A stretch of 5,736 nucleotides of DNA from JBAWZR01 sp037142915 (GTDB lineage: Bacteria > Patescibacteriota > Minisyncoccia > Moranbacterales > UBA1568). Under the pieces are notes generated by a model that searched no databases, was not told the origin of the DNA, and saw only the letters and a list, made by a program, of their open reading frames with translations. Position numbers and translations under genes: made by a program. The stretch covers positions 1 through 5,736 of the forward strand of contig JBAWZR010000060.1 in assembly GCA_037142915.1 (NCBI GenBank), read 5' to 3'. Shown piece after piece: positions 1 to 5,736 of this stretch. Each line of letters begins with the position of its first letter. Within the stretch, counting starts at the first letter, position 1.

Positions 1-1
1 A

Positions 2-1256
2 AAACGCCCTCGGTGTACTTCTGGAGGCGAGCGGCGATCGATTCCGCGCCCTCCATATTGCGCAACACTTCATACAAATCCGTCATTGTCGGAAAAGAAG
101 TCGGTTCCAACTTCTTCGGATCGGTCGAAGCAGTGATATCCCGAACCGCGTACACTTCACGGAGTGAATGATCGAGAATAGAGTCCTCCTCTGGGGTCAA
201 TGTCCCCAACATCAAGTGCATCAAGCCAATGAGATTAGCGATAGCGCTCCGGAGAATACCCTCAAAATCCTCGTCCTCAATATGTGTCAACGGTAAGTCA
301 AAAGGATTAATATGATAGGGCGAATTCAGGCTCATCTGGATGAAACTCCCACCAACGGTTTGACTCAAGTGTTTGTATTCGTTCTCCGGATCAATGATGA
401 TGACCGTCGTCCCAAACATCATCGAACGCAGCACTTCCAATTTGACCGTATAACTTTTACCTGCGCCCGACTTGGCGAAAACCACCATATTGGCGTTTTC
501 CAAATTGAAGCGGTCGAACAGAATGAGACTATTATTGTGCCGGTTGATGCCATATAAAATACCGCTATTGGAGGAGAGATCGGAAGAAACGAATGGGAAT
601 GTGGTCGAGAGCGAGGATGTGTTGAGATTATTGGCCGAGTCGAGCTGATCCATCCCGAGCGGACGAGACGCAATGAAACCCTGCTGCATCCGCATCACCG
701 CCGGCTTGGTATACACCAATTGTGATTCGAGTATGCCAACGAGTGTCTGTGATGCCCGATTGAGATCTTCCAGCGACTCAGCATACAATGTGACATAAAT
801 CCCGAACCGGAAAAATCGTTCTGTTCCTTGTTGGAGTTTATCGCGCAGTTCCTCGATATCCTTCATAGCCGTCTCGAGGATCGGATCGCGAACCTTACCA
901 GCTTCCTCCTCGATATGGATCTGTGACTGTACTCGCGTCACTGATTTTTGGAGGGTTTTGATCACATCGCGCGTATCGATAGGGTGGATGAACATCGCTG
1001 TGTCCATCGAGAGATCGAGATTGATGATGGGCGAGAACCAATTCGTGTTCAAGTACCGAGGGTAAGCGATCACGAAATGCGTCCGAGCAAAGGTATTGCC
1101 GACCTGGAGATAGTTGGAGCTCACTTTCAGCCCCGCGGGCGCAATGAGATCACGCACGGTGGTAATGCCACGCTGATAGAGGGATTCATTTTCTAGAAAC
1201 TCCTTGTCTTGTTCACTTTGCGTGTGAAAAAGGTTGAGATTGAATGGATTTTTCAT
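2..1256 (-). CDS. virB4: VirB4/TraC-type type IV secretion ATPase, N-terminal 418 residues (runs off left edge)
   Basis: The frame opens with ATG at 1256 and stays open to the window edge, so the C-terminus is missing. VirB4 ATPases sit on the cytoplasmic face of the inner membrane and energise assembly and substrate transfer in type IV secretion systems. Residues ~30-215 resemble the CagE/TrbE/VirB4 N-terminal region, with a predicted helical stretch near 100-145. STTFPF at 217-222 matches the conserved segment ahead of the nucleotide-binding domain. Walker A is AKSGAGKS at 261-268 (K267, S268; codons at 453-473), followed by TVIIIDPENEY (284-294), typical of the family. The true Walker B and arginine finger should lie in the missing part. 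The gene starts 14 bp after the TraC-like gene stops, with no recognisable Shine-Dalgarno. The first Walker A glycine is alanine. Family assignment is firm; the exact system is inferred. Confidence 0.93.
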   Translation of the reverse strand, partial: MKNPFNLNLFHTQSEQDKEFLENESLYQRGITTVRDLIAPAGLKVSSNYLQVGNTFARTHFVIAYPRYLNTNWFSPIINLDLSMDTAMFIHPIDTRDVIKTLQKSVTRVQSQIHIEEEAGKVRDPILETAMKDIEELRDKLQQGTERFFRFGIYVTLYAESLEDLNRASQTLVGILESQLVYTKPAVMRMQQGFIASRPLGMDQLDSANNLNTSSLSTTFPFVSSDLSSNSGILYGINRHNNSLILFDRFNLENANMVVFAKSGAGKSYTVKLEVLRSMMFGTTVIIIDPENEYKHLSQTVGGSFIQMSLNSPYHINPFDLPLTHIEDEDFEGILRSAIANLIGLMHLMLGTLTPEEDSILDHSLREVYAVRDITASTDPKKLEPTSFPTMTDLYEVLRNMEGAESIAARLQKYTEGV

Positions 1257-1270
1257 AGAGACTTTGATTT

Positions 1271-1951
1271 TTATTTGCCGATATCGATACTGCTGAGATG
1301 CGAAGTGAGGACTGTCGTAAATAAGCTTGGATTGTAGGTATTGTAGAGCAGCTCGATGGTTTCTTCGGTAGTAAGCATCTTGACCGTCACGCCCGTCGCC
1401 GACAATCCGTAACTCACATGCTCCACTCGTTGCAAGAGTTGACTCCGATAGGTCTCAAACACTTCCAATCGCTCCTTCACCACTTGTTTGGGATTGAACA
1501 CCGTGCTGAGTTTGTGAAAAAATCCCGTTTCCTGGTTTTCGGTCGGTGAAAAAGGAATAACCACATAGAAATCCTTAGACATAATATTAGAGACTTCGGT
1601 CAGGTTCTTGATGAAATTGTGGTATTCCGAAATCTGCAGACGGAGGAGTTCATTGTTTTGCTGTACCTCGAACTGCCGCAATTGATCCAAATAAGGCGTG
1701 ATATTGAATCTGCGCGAATAAATGATAGTCTGGAGTGGGAAGTCGAGCGAATTGATGAAATTTTGATACTGGAAGATGATGGCGTCCTGCTCCTCGACGG
1801 ATTTGAGATCGAAGTTGAGCGACGACACAAGCAGAACGGTTCGCAAACCGTTATTTTTCAAGATCATCACGCCATCGCGAATCTCTTCGATGTCCACGAA
1901 TTGCTGTGTGCTGGTTTTAGCTGCAGCAGTGGCATTCTTCAGTGTTTCCAT
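1271..1951 (-). CDS. TraC/VirB4 N-terminal-domain-like protein, no ATPase domain
   Basis: This 226-aa soluble protein resembles the extreme N-terminal part of TraC/VirB4-type proteins. Visible stretches are STQQFVDIEEIRDGVMILK (14-32), a probable beta strand RTVLLVSSLNF (37-47), LDFPLQTIIYSRR (69-81), a helix-rich middle (83-125), FYVVIPFSP (128-136), and TEETIELLYNTYNPS (195-209), which recalls the 'LYN..NP' ending of that domain. It has no Walker motifs and no membrane segment. The ATG at 1951 lies 15 bp after the prgI-like stop, without a clear Shine-Dalgarno. The VirB4 gene follows 14 bp later in another frame. Because that ATPase still has its own VirB4-like N-terminal region, this is probably a partner or structural subunit rather than a broken piece of the same gene. 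The family resemblance is from memory; the role as a VirB4 partner is inference. Confidence 0.8.
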   Translation of the reverse strand: METLKNATAAAKTSTQQFVDIEEIRDGVMILKNNGLRTVLLVSSLNFDLKSVEEQDAIIFQYQNFINSLDFPLQTIIYSRRFNITPYLDQLRQFEVQQNNELLRLQISEYHNFIKNLTEVSNIMSKDFYVVIPFSPTENQETGFFHKLSTVFNPKQVVKERLEVFETYRSQLLQRVEHVSYGLSATGVTVKMLTTEETIELLYNTYNPSLFTTVLTSHLSSIDIGK

Positions 1952-1966
1952 AATATAATACTACGG

Positions 1967-2365
1967 TTAAATTCTTTTTCTATTGATGATACGGGAGAGT
2001 TCAGAGATACGCTCCGGGGTGAGCACTTTTTTCGGGGCCGGAGCTTCTATTTTTGCTTCTATTGGGAGGTCGAAGGCCGTCGGATCATCGAGTCGATTCC
2101 ACATATAGACCTTGGGACGGAAGAGAAAATAGAAAAAGTGCACCAAGAAGTCAATGAGTGGCATCCCATATGGGCGGAAAAAGGCGAAAGCGACGAAAAT
2201 AAATATGACTGGAAACAGTAAAACATAAAAAACATTCGGCGAAAAGATATTCCACAGTACGAGGAGCGCGGCGCCCATCCCGATCATCCACAAAAGCTGC
2301 TTGCCGGTCAATGGCCCGGCAACTTTATCCTCGACGTCGACATATTGCGGAACATTGAACATCAT
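1967..2365 (-). CDS. prgI: PrgI family (VirB3-like) membrane protein
   Basis: This 132-aa protein fits the PrgI family, the VirB3-like inner-membrane component of Gram-positive-type conjugation systems, usually encoded next to VirB4. The N-terminal signature VPQYVDVEDKVAGPLTGKQ (5-23) is characteristic. Two membrane helices follow (about 25-41 and 46-63), then RPYG (64-67) and an aromatic amphipathic segment ending FLFRPKVYMW (80-89). A charged cytoplasmic tail (95-132) ends in a short basic helix. I chose the first of two tandem ATGs (2365); 2362 is equally possible. The gene lies 34 bp after the 325-aa gene, the largest gap inside the operon, and this gap holds a promoter-like extended -10. 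Its expected role is to anchor or position VirB4 at the membrane. That role is family knowledge; the identification rests on signature and topology. Confidence 0.9.
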   Translation of the reverse strand: MMFNVPQYVDVEDKVAGPLTGKQLLWMIGMGAALLVLWNIFSPNVFYVLLFPVIFIFVAFAFFRPYGMPLIDFLVHFFYFLFRPKVYMWNRLDDPTAFDLPIEAKIEAPAPKKVLTPERISELSRIINRKRI

Positions 2366-2386
2366 ACGCTGCTTTTTTATTTATCT

Positions 2387-2395
2387 AGTATACCA
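2387..2395 (-). promoter_or_regulatory. Possible internal extended -10 (TGGTATACT) before the prgI-like gene
   Basis: In the 34-bp gap before the prgI-like gene the minus strand carries TGG plus TATACT, the same hexamer and TG extension as the element ahead of the operon. There is no convincing -35. Transcription would start near 2380, leaving a leader of about 15 bases. It could give extra transcript for prgI, the TraC-like gene and virB4. Confidence 0.3.
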
Positions 2396-2399
2396 CAAC

Positions 2400-3377
2400 C
2401 TACTCTTTTGGTTTCCACGCATCTTCCTGCTCACTTTGTAGTTGTTGCCCTGAGGAAAAGCTGAGTTCACCAGTCTCTCCTTCATTGAGTATTGGAGTTG
2501 GCGGTTCGGGAGTACTTTCAAAACGCAATGACGGGCGAATTGGTTGAGATACTTCTGCTGATGGTGCTGGCATGCTGTTTTCCGTTGTCGCGGGTGGGGA
2601 TTGAAATAGAATTATCTTTTTTTCCGTATCAACTAATAATGGCGCTTCTTCCTCAATAGACTTTACGAGGAGCGACAGGACTTCCCGATCCGAGGTCGAG
2701 AGAGTTTTGGTATTGTCACTTTGAAAGAGGAATTGCCCCCGCTCTACGGTGCTGTGCTGACCCACCCCCACCTCGTCCCGATACACACGCAGCCAGTTGC
2801 GGATCGTCGGCGGCACCGGTTCGTGCTCGCCCTTCATCACGATCTTATCACTGGTGATCCGCTGATAGTGGAGTTCGGGGTAGGTTGAGAGCGCCTTCAG
2901 GATCGGCAAGTAAAGAATACTTTTCTGATCGATAGTGGATGATTCCTCAGAGCTCTCCGTTGGTTCGACCGGCACCTCCTCGGCCGCGATTTCGGTGAGC
3001 ATCTGGTGGATAAAGCCTGCCAGTTCTTGGGTTTTTTCGTGGGGCATGCCCTCTCCGAGGAGGATGGAGTCTATCCGCATCACGAAGTCATTCCAAGTAA
3101 TTTTCCCGAAAAACATCCATCGCAAGAGGATACTGATACGCCCAATACTTGCGGTTTGCAATCCAAATTTTTGCTCCATTTGGTACAAGCGCAGCGGCAG
3201 ATTATCACTCTGGAAGATTTTTTTTGACTCTTCGGGTAGTTGGGCGTATGCCTGCAGTCGCTCCATCACCATCTGTGTTTCATCGCCACCAGCCGCCAAC
3301 AATTCCGACTCATCCACGATGAGGAGCGGGTAGTATTCGTTTTTTTCTGGAACGATAGTTGTGTTTTCACTCGCCAT
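2400..3377 (-). CDS. Conserved hypothetical soluble protein within the T4SS operon
   Basis: I cannot assign a function to this 325-aa protein. It has no signal peptide and no membrane helix. Residues 1-50 are acidic and helical. Residues 58-107 look like a helical bundle (QMEQKFGL..., RWMFFGKITWNDFVMRIDSIL). An acidic linker runs from 132 to 150. Residues 151-258 look like a second folded unit, with IRNWLRVYRDEVG (192-204), ERGQFLFQSDNTKTLS (212-227), VLSLLVKSIEEEAPLL (233-248) and a closing strand KKIILF (253-258). The rest (260-325) is Pro/Ser/Glu-rich and probably disordered, apart from GELSFSSGQQL (303-313). The second unit reminds me of hypothetical proteins in Patescibacteria genomes, a recollection I cannot check here. 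ATG at 3377 follows the VirB6-like stop by 16 bp. Its place between VirB6-like and PrgI genes suggests a cytoplasmic component or adaptor of the same machine; that is inference. Confidence 0.85.
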   Translation of the reverse strand: MASENTTIVPEKNEYYPLLIVDESELLAAGGDETQMVMERLQAYAQLPEESKKIFQSDNLPLRLYQMEQKFGLQTASIGRISILLRWMFFGKITWNDFVMRIDSILLGEGMPHEKTQELAGFIHQMLTEIAAEEVPVEPTESSEESSTIDQKSILYLPILKALSTYPELHYQRITSDKIVMKGEHEPVPPTIRNWLRVYRDEVGVGQHSTVERGQFLFQSDNTKTLSTSDREVLSLLVKSIEEEAPLLVDTEKKIILFQSPPATTENSMPAPSAEVSQPIRPSLRFESTPEPPTPILNEGETGELSFSSGQQLQSEQEDAWKPKE

Positions 3378-3393
3378 ACTGCTTTTATAAAAT

Positions 3394-5553
3394 CTATGCT
3401 ATGAGACCTCTCCCTCGAAGATTAGCTATTTCTGCGGGAGTTAACGCTGTATCGGAAGCTGCATCAGCCATTTTAGATTGAAGCTTTCTATTGGGAGCTC
3501 CTCCACCGTGCCGAGACACCACATAATTCATATACGTCGGGTCGTCCTTGAGACCGGCAATCTGTTTGATGACATCCTTCTGTGAAGAGTCATCCAGCGC
3601 CTTCTGATAATCCGCCATTTCAATTGTTACCGCATTAGGATTCGTCACTGGCATTCCGGCGGCCTTCGCTCTTTCGACGGCTGCATCTCGAATCAAGAAT
3701 CTCGCGTGGCCGCTATCCTTCGCCTTCCATTTGACTGCTTTCTGTACATCTACATCTATCACTCCTCCCGAATTTTTAAAGGTATCTTGAATTGCCTGAT
3801 ACTCATCATAATCCATCTTCTTCATCGCCTTTTCTGATTTGCCTATGAGTTTCTTGGCAGAAGTGACATCGTTAGTTTTCCCTAACTTCTGCATCGTTTT
3901 TTGCAAAGTACCCTTATCGCTCACCGCATCTGCCGTCGCCTTATCCACGACCTGAGCGATTGTCTTGGCATTAAGTTTATCAGTGTCAATCAATTTCTTG
4001 AAAGTTGTATCATTATCAATCGAGCCGTTTTTCGCCAATAATCTTGCCGCGGCATCATCGCCCTTCGTTGCTTTATCGAGTAATTCAGCGGTCGCTACAT
4101 TTTGCTCTTCTAATCGCTTCATATCATCAGTGATCTTCAACTCGTTTCGCGTCTCCTCACGGCGAGCCGCATCGCGCCGCCACGCGAACTTACTATCCTT
4201 ATTAGCAGCAGCTCTATCTGGCAATGCCGCAGCTCCCGCTCCCGCCTTCGTGCCGAAGCTCCGCCGCGCTCGGTCGGCCACCACTTGTTTGCGCGATGCA
4301 TCCCAGGCAGCTTTCGCATTCCTGGCTTGGGTTTTCATATATGGGACGGCACCGAGACTCATAGCCCCCACGAGAGCATTCGTCCCCCACCGCCCGAACT
4401 TTTCCGCTTTGTCGGCGAACTTGATACTCATCTTCGAGCCAAGACCGATGGTGAAGTAGATGAGGATGATTGGGATAACCGCCATCGCGAGGTGTCCAGC
4501 CATTGCAACCGAAACAGAAGCATTACCGCTATTAGCACTTTGGATAGTTGATTTCAATGCGCTCGCATTAAAACTGAGACTTGTCATCATCGCTACCGAG
4601 AGTGTGAGCATGAAGAGCGCGGCGGGACCAAAGAACGCATACCGGAAGAGGTTCTTCCACCACGATGAAGCCATACCCTCCATCCCTGGGACGATCCGCC
4701 CCACGAACCCGACCGGCGAGAAGATCACGATGAGGATGAGGGCGATCACCCGTATCACGAGGAGTATCGCCAGGGTCAGGAGTGCGGTGGCAAAGAGGAA
4801 GAGAAATACCACAGTGGCTAGGAGTACCGCGAGATCTTCTCCTCCACTTTGCGCAGGCTCCACAATTGCGGTAATAATCTCAGAATTTTTTAAAAAGGTA
4901 TTCCCAAAAACATTAAAAGTGTCGAGACCGCTATTGGCTACGCCAGAGAGGGTCATGAGGAAATACATCAGGCGGTCAGCAACATCAATCACGAAGCGTG
5001 CGATAGGGAAGCTGAAGTTCACCAAGAGCGCCATAATGATGAGTTGGCGGAGAATGTTCTTGTAGTGATACTTATCGATACCAAAAATCGTGCTGAACGC
5101 TGAGAGGAGGAGTACTCCGATGAAGAAGATGTTGAGGACATCCCGCACCATCGACCACCAGGCATAGATGAGCTTATCCTGCATCACCCCATAGAGGAGC
5201 TGTGGGTCGAGCGTCCAGGAAAGAAGAGAGGCGGCGACATTGGTCACCCACCCAAGAAAAGTGATAATGGCCTGCAGTGTTTTATTGATAGGTGAATCAA
5301 AAGGTGTGGATGATGTGCCTATCTGCTTCTGTATATTCTCACCTTTGAGGTTATTCCAATCTACCGGCGGCAACCCCGCTGAAACATGAGGGGTTTGAAT
5401 AATAATGATAGTTATGATAGCCACAAAACCAAAACAAATAACAAAAAATGAATTCTTTTTTTTCTTAAAAAAACCAAAAAACCCCGTTGAACGACGAGCT
5501 TTATGTGTTTGATTACCTTCACCTTTCGGCATACACTCAATCTTTTGTTTCAT
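3394..5553 (-). CDS. VirB6/TrbL-like polytopic membrane protein with long soluble C-terminal tail
   Basis: Read from ATG 5553 this protein has 719 residues. A basic N-terminus with KKKK is followed by a hydrophobic helix (36-53) and VSAG (57-60), so a signal peptide or signal anchor. Further membrane segments lie near 91-113, 139-159, 168-190, 241-262, 265-285, 305-325 and 349-372. The conserved part FSPVGFVGRIVPG (278-290), then a WW pair (298-299) and a Gly-Pro helix (309-310), matches the VirB6/TrbL pattern. VirB6 proteins form the inner-membrane channel core of type IV secretion systems. Residues ~375-719 are soluble, Ala/Lys/Asp-rich, mostly helical, and unassigned. The frame is open up to a TTG at 5652, but that codon lies in a hairpin and the extra codons cross a promoter-like sequence, so 5553 (or ATG 5532) is preferred. 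No start has a good Shine-Dalgarno. The family is well supported; the exact start is not. Confidence 0.87.
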   Translation of the reverse strand: MKQKIECMPKGEGNQTHKARRSTGFFGFFKKKKNSFFVICFGFVAIITIIIIQTPHVSAGLPPVDWNNLKGENIQKQIGTSSTPFDSPINKTLQAIITFLGWVTNVAASLLSWTLDPQLLYGVMQDKLIYAWWSMVRDVLNIFFIGVLLLSAFSTIFGIDKYHYKNILRQLIIMALLVNFSFPIARFVIDVADRLMYFLMTLSGVANSGLDTFNVFGNTFLKNSEIITAIVEPAQSGGEDLAVLLATVVFLFLFATALLTLAILLVIRVIALILIVIFSPVGFVGRIVPGMEGMASSWWKNLFRYAFFGPAALFMLTLSVAMMTSLSFNASALKSTIQSANSGNASVSVAMAGHLAMAVIPIILIYFTIGLGSKMSIKFADKAEKFGRWGTNALVGAMSLGAVPYMKTQARNAKAAWDASRKQVVADRARRSFGTKAGAGAAALPDRAAANKDSKFAWRRDAARREETRNELKITDDMKRLEEQNVATAELLDKATKGDDAAARLLAKNGSIDNDTTFKKLIDTDKLNAKTIAQVVDKATADAVSDKGTLQKTMQKLGKTNDVTSAKKLIGKSEKAMKKMDYDEYQAIQDTFKNSGGVIDVDVQKAVKWKAKDSGHARFLIRDAAVERAKAAGMPVTNPNAVTIEMADYQKALDDSSQKDVIKQIAGLKDDPTYMNYVVSRHGGGAPNRKLQSKMADAASDTALTPAEIANLRGRGLIA

Positions 5554-5581
5554 TCCGATTGTTACAAACGGATGCACTTTT

Positions 5582-5590
5582 AGTATAGCA
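5582..5590 (-). promoter_or_regulatory. Extended -10 promoter element (TGCTATACT) of the secretion operon
   Basis: On the minus strand TGC precedes TATACT, a good extended -10 that can work without a strong -35; none is present at 16-18 bp spacing. Transcription would start near 5575, about 20 bases before ATG 5553. It follows the terminator-like hairpin, as expected for a new transcription unit. A perfect TTGACA at 5619-5624 lies 31 bp upstream, too far to act as its -35. Confidence 0.5.
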
Positions 5591-5599
5591 TAACTTTTC

Positions 5600-5613
5600 G
5601 CAAACGTGTTTGC
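5600..5613. promoter_or_regulatory. Inverted repeat GCAAAC-GT-GTTTGC, candidate operator
   Basis: Two perfect 6-bp arms are separated by 2 bp. The element covers the place where a -35 hexamer would sit (5605-5610, at 17-bp spacing) for the extended -10 at 5582-5590. A repressor bound here would block RNA polymerase. The position is seen; the role is inference, and short symmetric sequences also occur by chance. Confidence 0.35.
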
Positions 5614-5630
5614 ATTTGTGTCAATAGTCA

Positions 5631-5647
5631 TGAGAAAATTTTTCTCA
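5631..5647. repeat. 17-bp near-perfect palindrome TGAGAAAA-T-TTTTCTCA
   Basis: Eight-base arms flank a single central T. The palindrome is one base from the 13-bp hairpin and upstream of the promoter-like sequence of the secretion operon. It may be a protein-binding site, or a second hairpin reinforcing termination. The symmetry is seen directly; the function is not known. Confidence 0.5.
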
Positions 5648-5648
5648 A

Positions 5649-5678
5649 ACAAAAACAGATATGTCTATCTGTTTTTGT
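5649..5678 (-). terminator. Perfect 13-bp hairpin with A/T tracts, probable intrinsic terminator
   Basis: The arm ACAAAAACAGATA (5649-5661) pairs perfectly with 5666-5678 across the tetraloop TGTC (5662-5665; GACA on the minus strand). On the minus strand the CAGATA/TATCTG core is preceded by AAAAA and followed by TTTTTGTTT, so it resembles a Rho-independent terminator for the gene entering from the right. Because both flanks carry A/T tracts, it could work in either direction. The core has few G-C pairs, so its strength is uncertain; it could instead be a regulator-binding palindrome. Confidence 0.55.
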
Positions 5679-5702
5679 GCGTCATCTTGATTAGCTCGAG
5701 AA

Positions 5703-5736
5703 TTAATAGATGAATCCCTTGATGGCACGATCGGCC
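5703..5736 (-). CDS. Possible C-terminal end of an upstream unidentified gene
   Basis: One minus-strand frame entering from the right edge reads ADRAIKGFIY and stops at TAA (5703-5705). It ends 24 bp before a terminator-like hairpin, the arrangement expected for the end of a gene. Ten codons are too few to identify a product. The two other frames run on into the hairpin, which makes them less likely. It would be co-directional with the secretion operon. Confidence 0.35.
   Translation of the reverse strand, partial: ADRAIKGFIY

Noticed and set aside
419..673. An 84-codon minus-strand frame
   Set aside because: It overlaps in another frame the VirB4 region with the STTFPF segment and Walker A; low-complexity Ser/Pro/His translation.
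1257..1270. A frameshift splitting one long VirB4 gene into the TraC-like and VirB4 genes
   Set aside because: The first gene ends in a proper TAA, the second has its own ATG and a 14-bp gap, and the second still has VirB4-like N-terminal sequence. A natural two-gene arrangement is simpler.
1619..2221. A 200-codon open frame on the + strand
   Set aside because: It lies antisense across the TraC-like and prgI-like genes, both with clear family signatures on the minus strand. Its translation shows no coherent domain and crosses a gene boundary.
3965..5065. Long + strand open frames opposite the VirB6-like gene (for example 3965-4459 and 4460-5065)
   Set aside because: Their serine-, alanine- or arginine/isoleucine-rich translations are what antisense of a hydrophobic or alanine/lysine-rich protein gives. 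The minus-strand frame has a convincing membrane topology.
5582..5624. TTGACA (5619-5624) as the -35 of the TATACT -10
   Set aside because: The spacing is 31 bp, far from the usual 16-18 bp, and no -10-like hexamer lies at the right distance from TTGACA.
5710..5736. Start of a divergent + strand gene (ATG at 5710)
   Set aside because: No Shine-Dalgarno, only nine codons visible, and the minus-strand reading that ends in TAA ahead of a terminator-like hairpin explains the region better.

Overview
This window is most likely a chromosomal piece of a Candidate Phyla Radiation (Patescibacteria) bacterium, or a close relative. The evidence is gene content, tight packing, AT-rich 14 to 34 bp gaps and weak or absent Shine-Dalgarno sequences. 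The standard bacterial code fits: every complete frame ends in TAG or TAA and no in-frame TGA needs recoding. The taxonomic call is inference from recalled family resemblance, not from a search.

All real genes lie on the minus strand, so the window is read from right to left. At the far right are the probable last codons of an unidentified gene (5703-5736). A perfect 13-bp hairpin with A and T tracts follows (5649-5678, probable terminator), then a 17-bp palindrome (5631-5647). Next comes a promoter-like region: an extended -10, TGCTATACT, at 5582-5590, with a small inverted repeat over its -35 position (5600-5613). It leads into five genes in the same direction: a polytopic VirB6/TrbL-like channel protein with a long soluble tail (3394-5553); an uncharacterised soluble 325-aa protein (2400-3377); a PrgI/VirB3-like two-helix membrane protein (1967-2365); a TraC/VirB4 N-terminal-like protein without an ATPase domain (1271-1951); and the first 418 residues of a VirB4/TraC ATPase with a Walker A motif (2-1256), which continues off the left edge.

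Together these look like the inner-membrane core of a streamlined, Gram-positive-style type IV secretion or conjugation apparatus. VirB6-like and PrgI (VirB3-like) proteins form the membrane platform, VirB4 is the energising ATPase, and the TraC-like protein is a likely partner of VirB4. The 325-aa protein is the least explained member and may be a lineage-specific component. No VirD4 coupling protein, relaxase, VirB8 or peptidoglycan hydrolase is visible, but the operon is cut at the left edge, so their absence means nothing. There is no non-coding stretch over 300 bases, and I saw no tRNA, rRNA, CRISPR array or insertion sequence.
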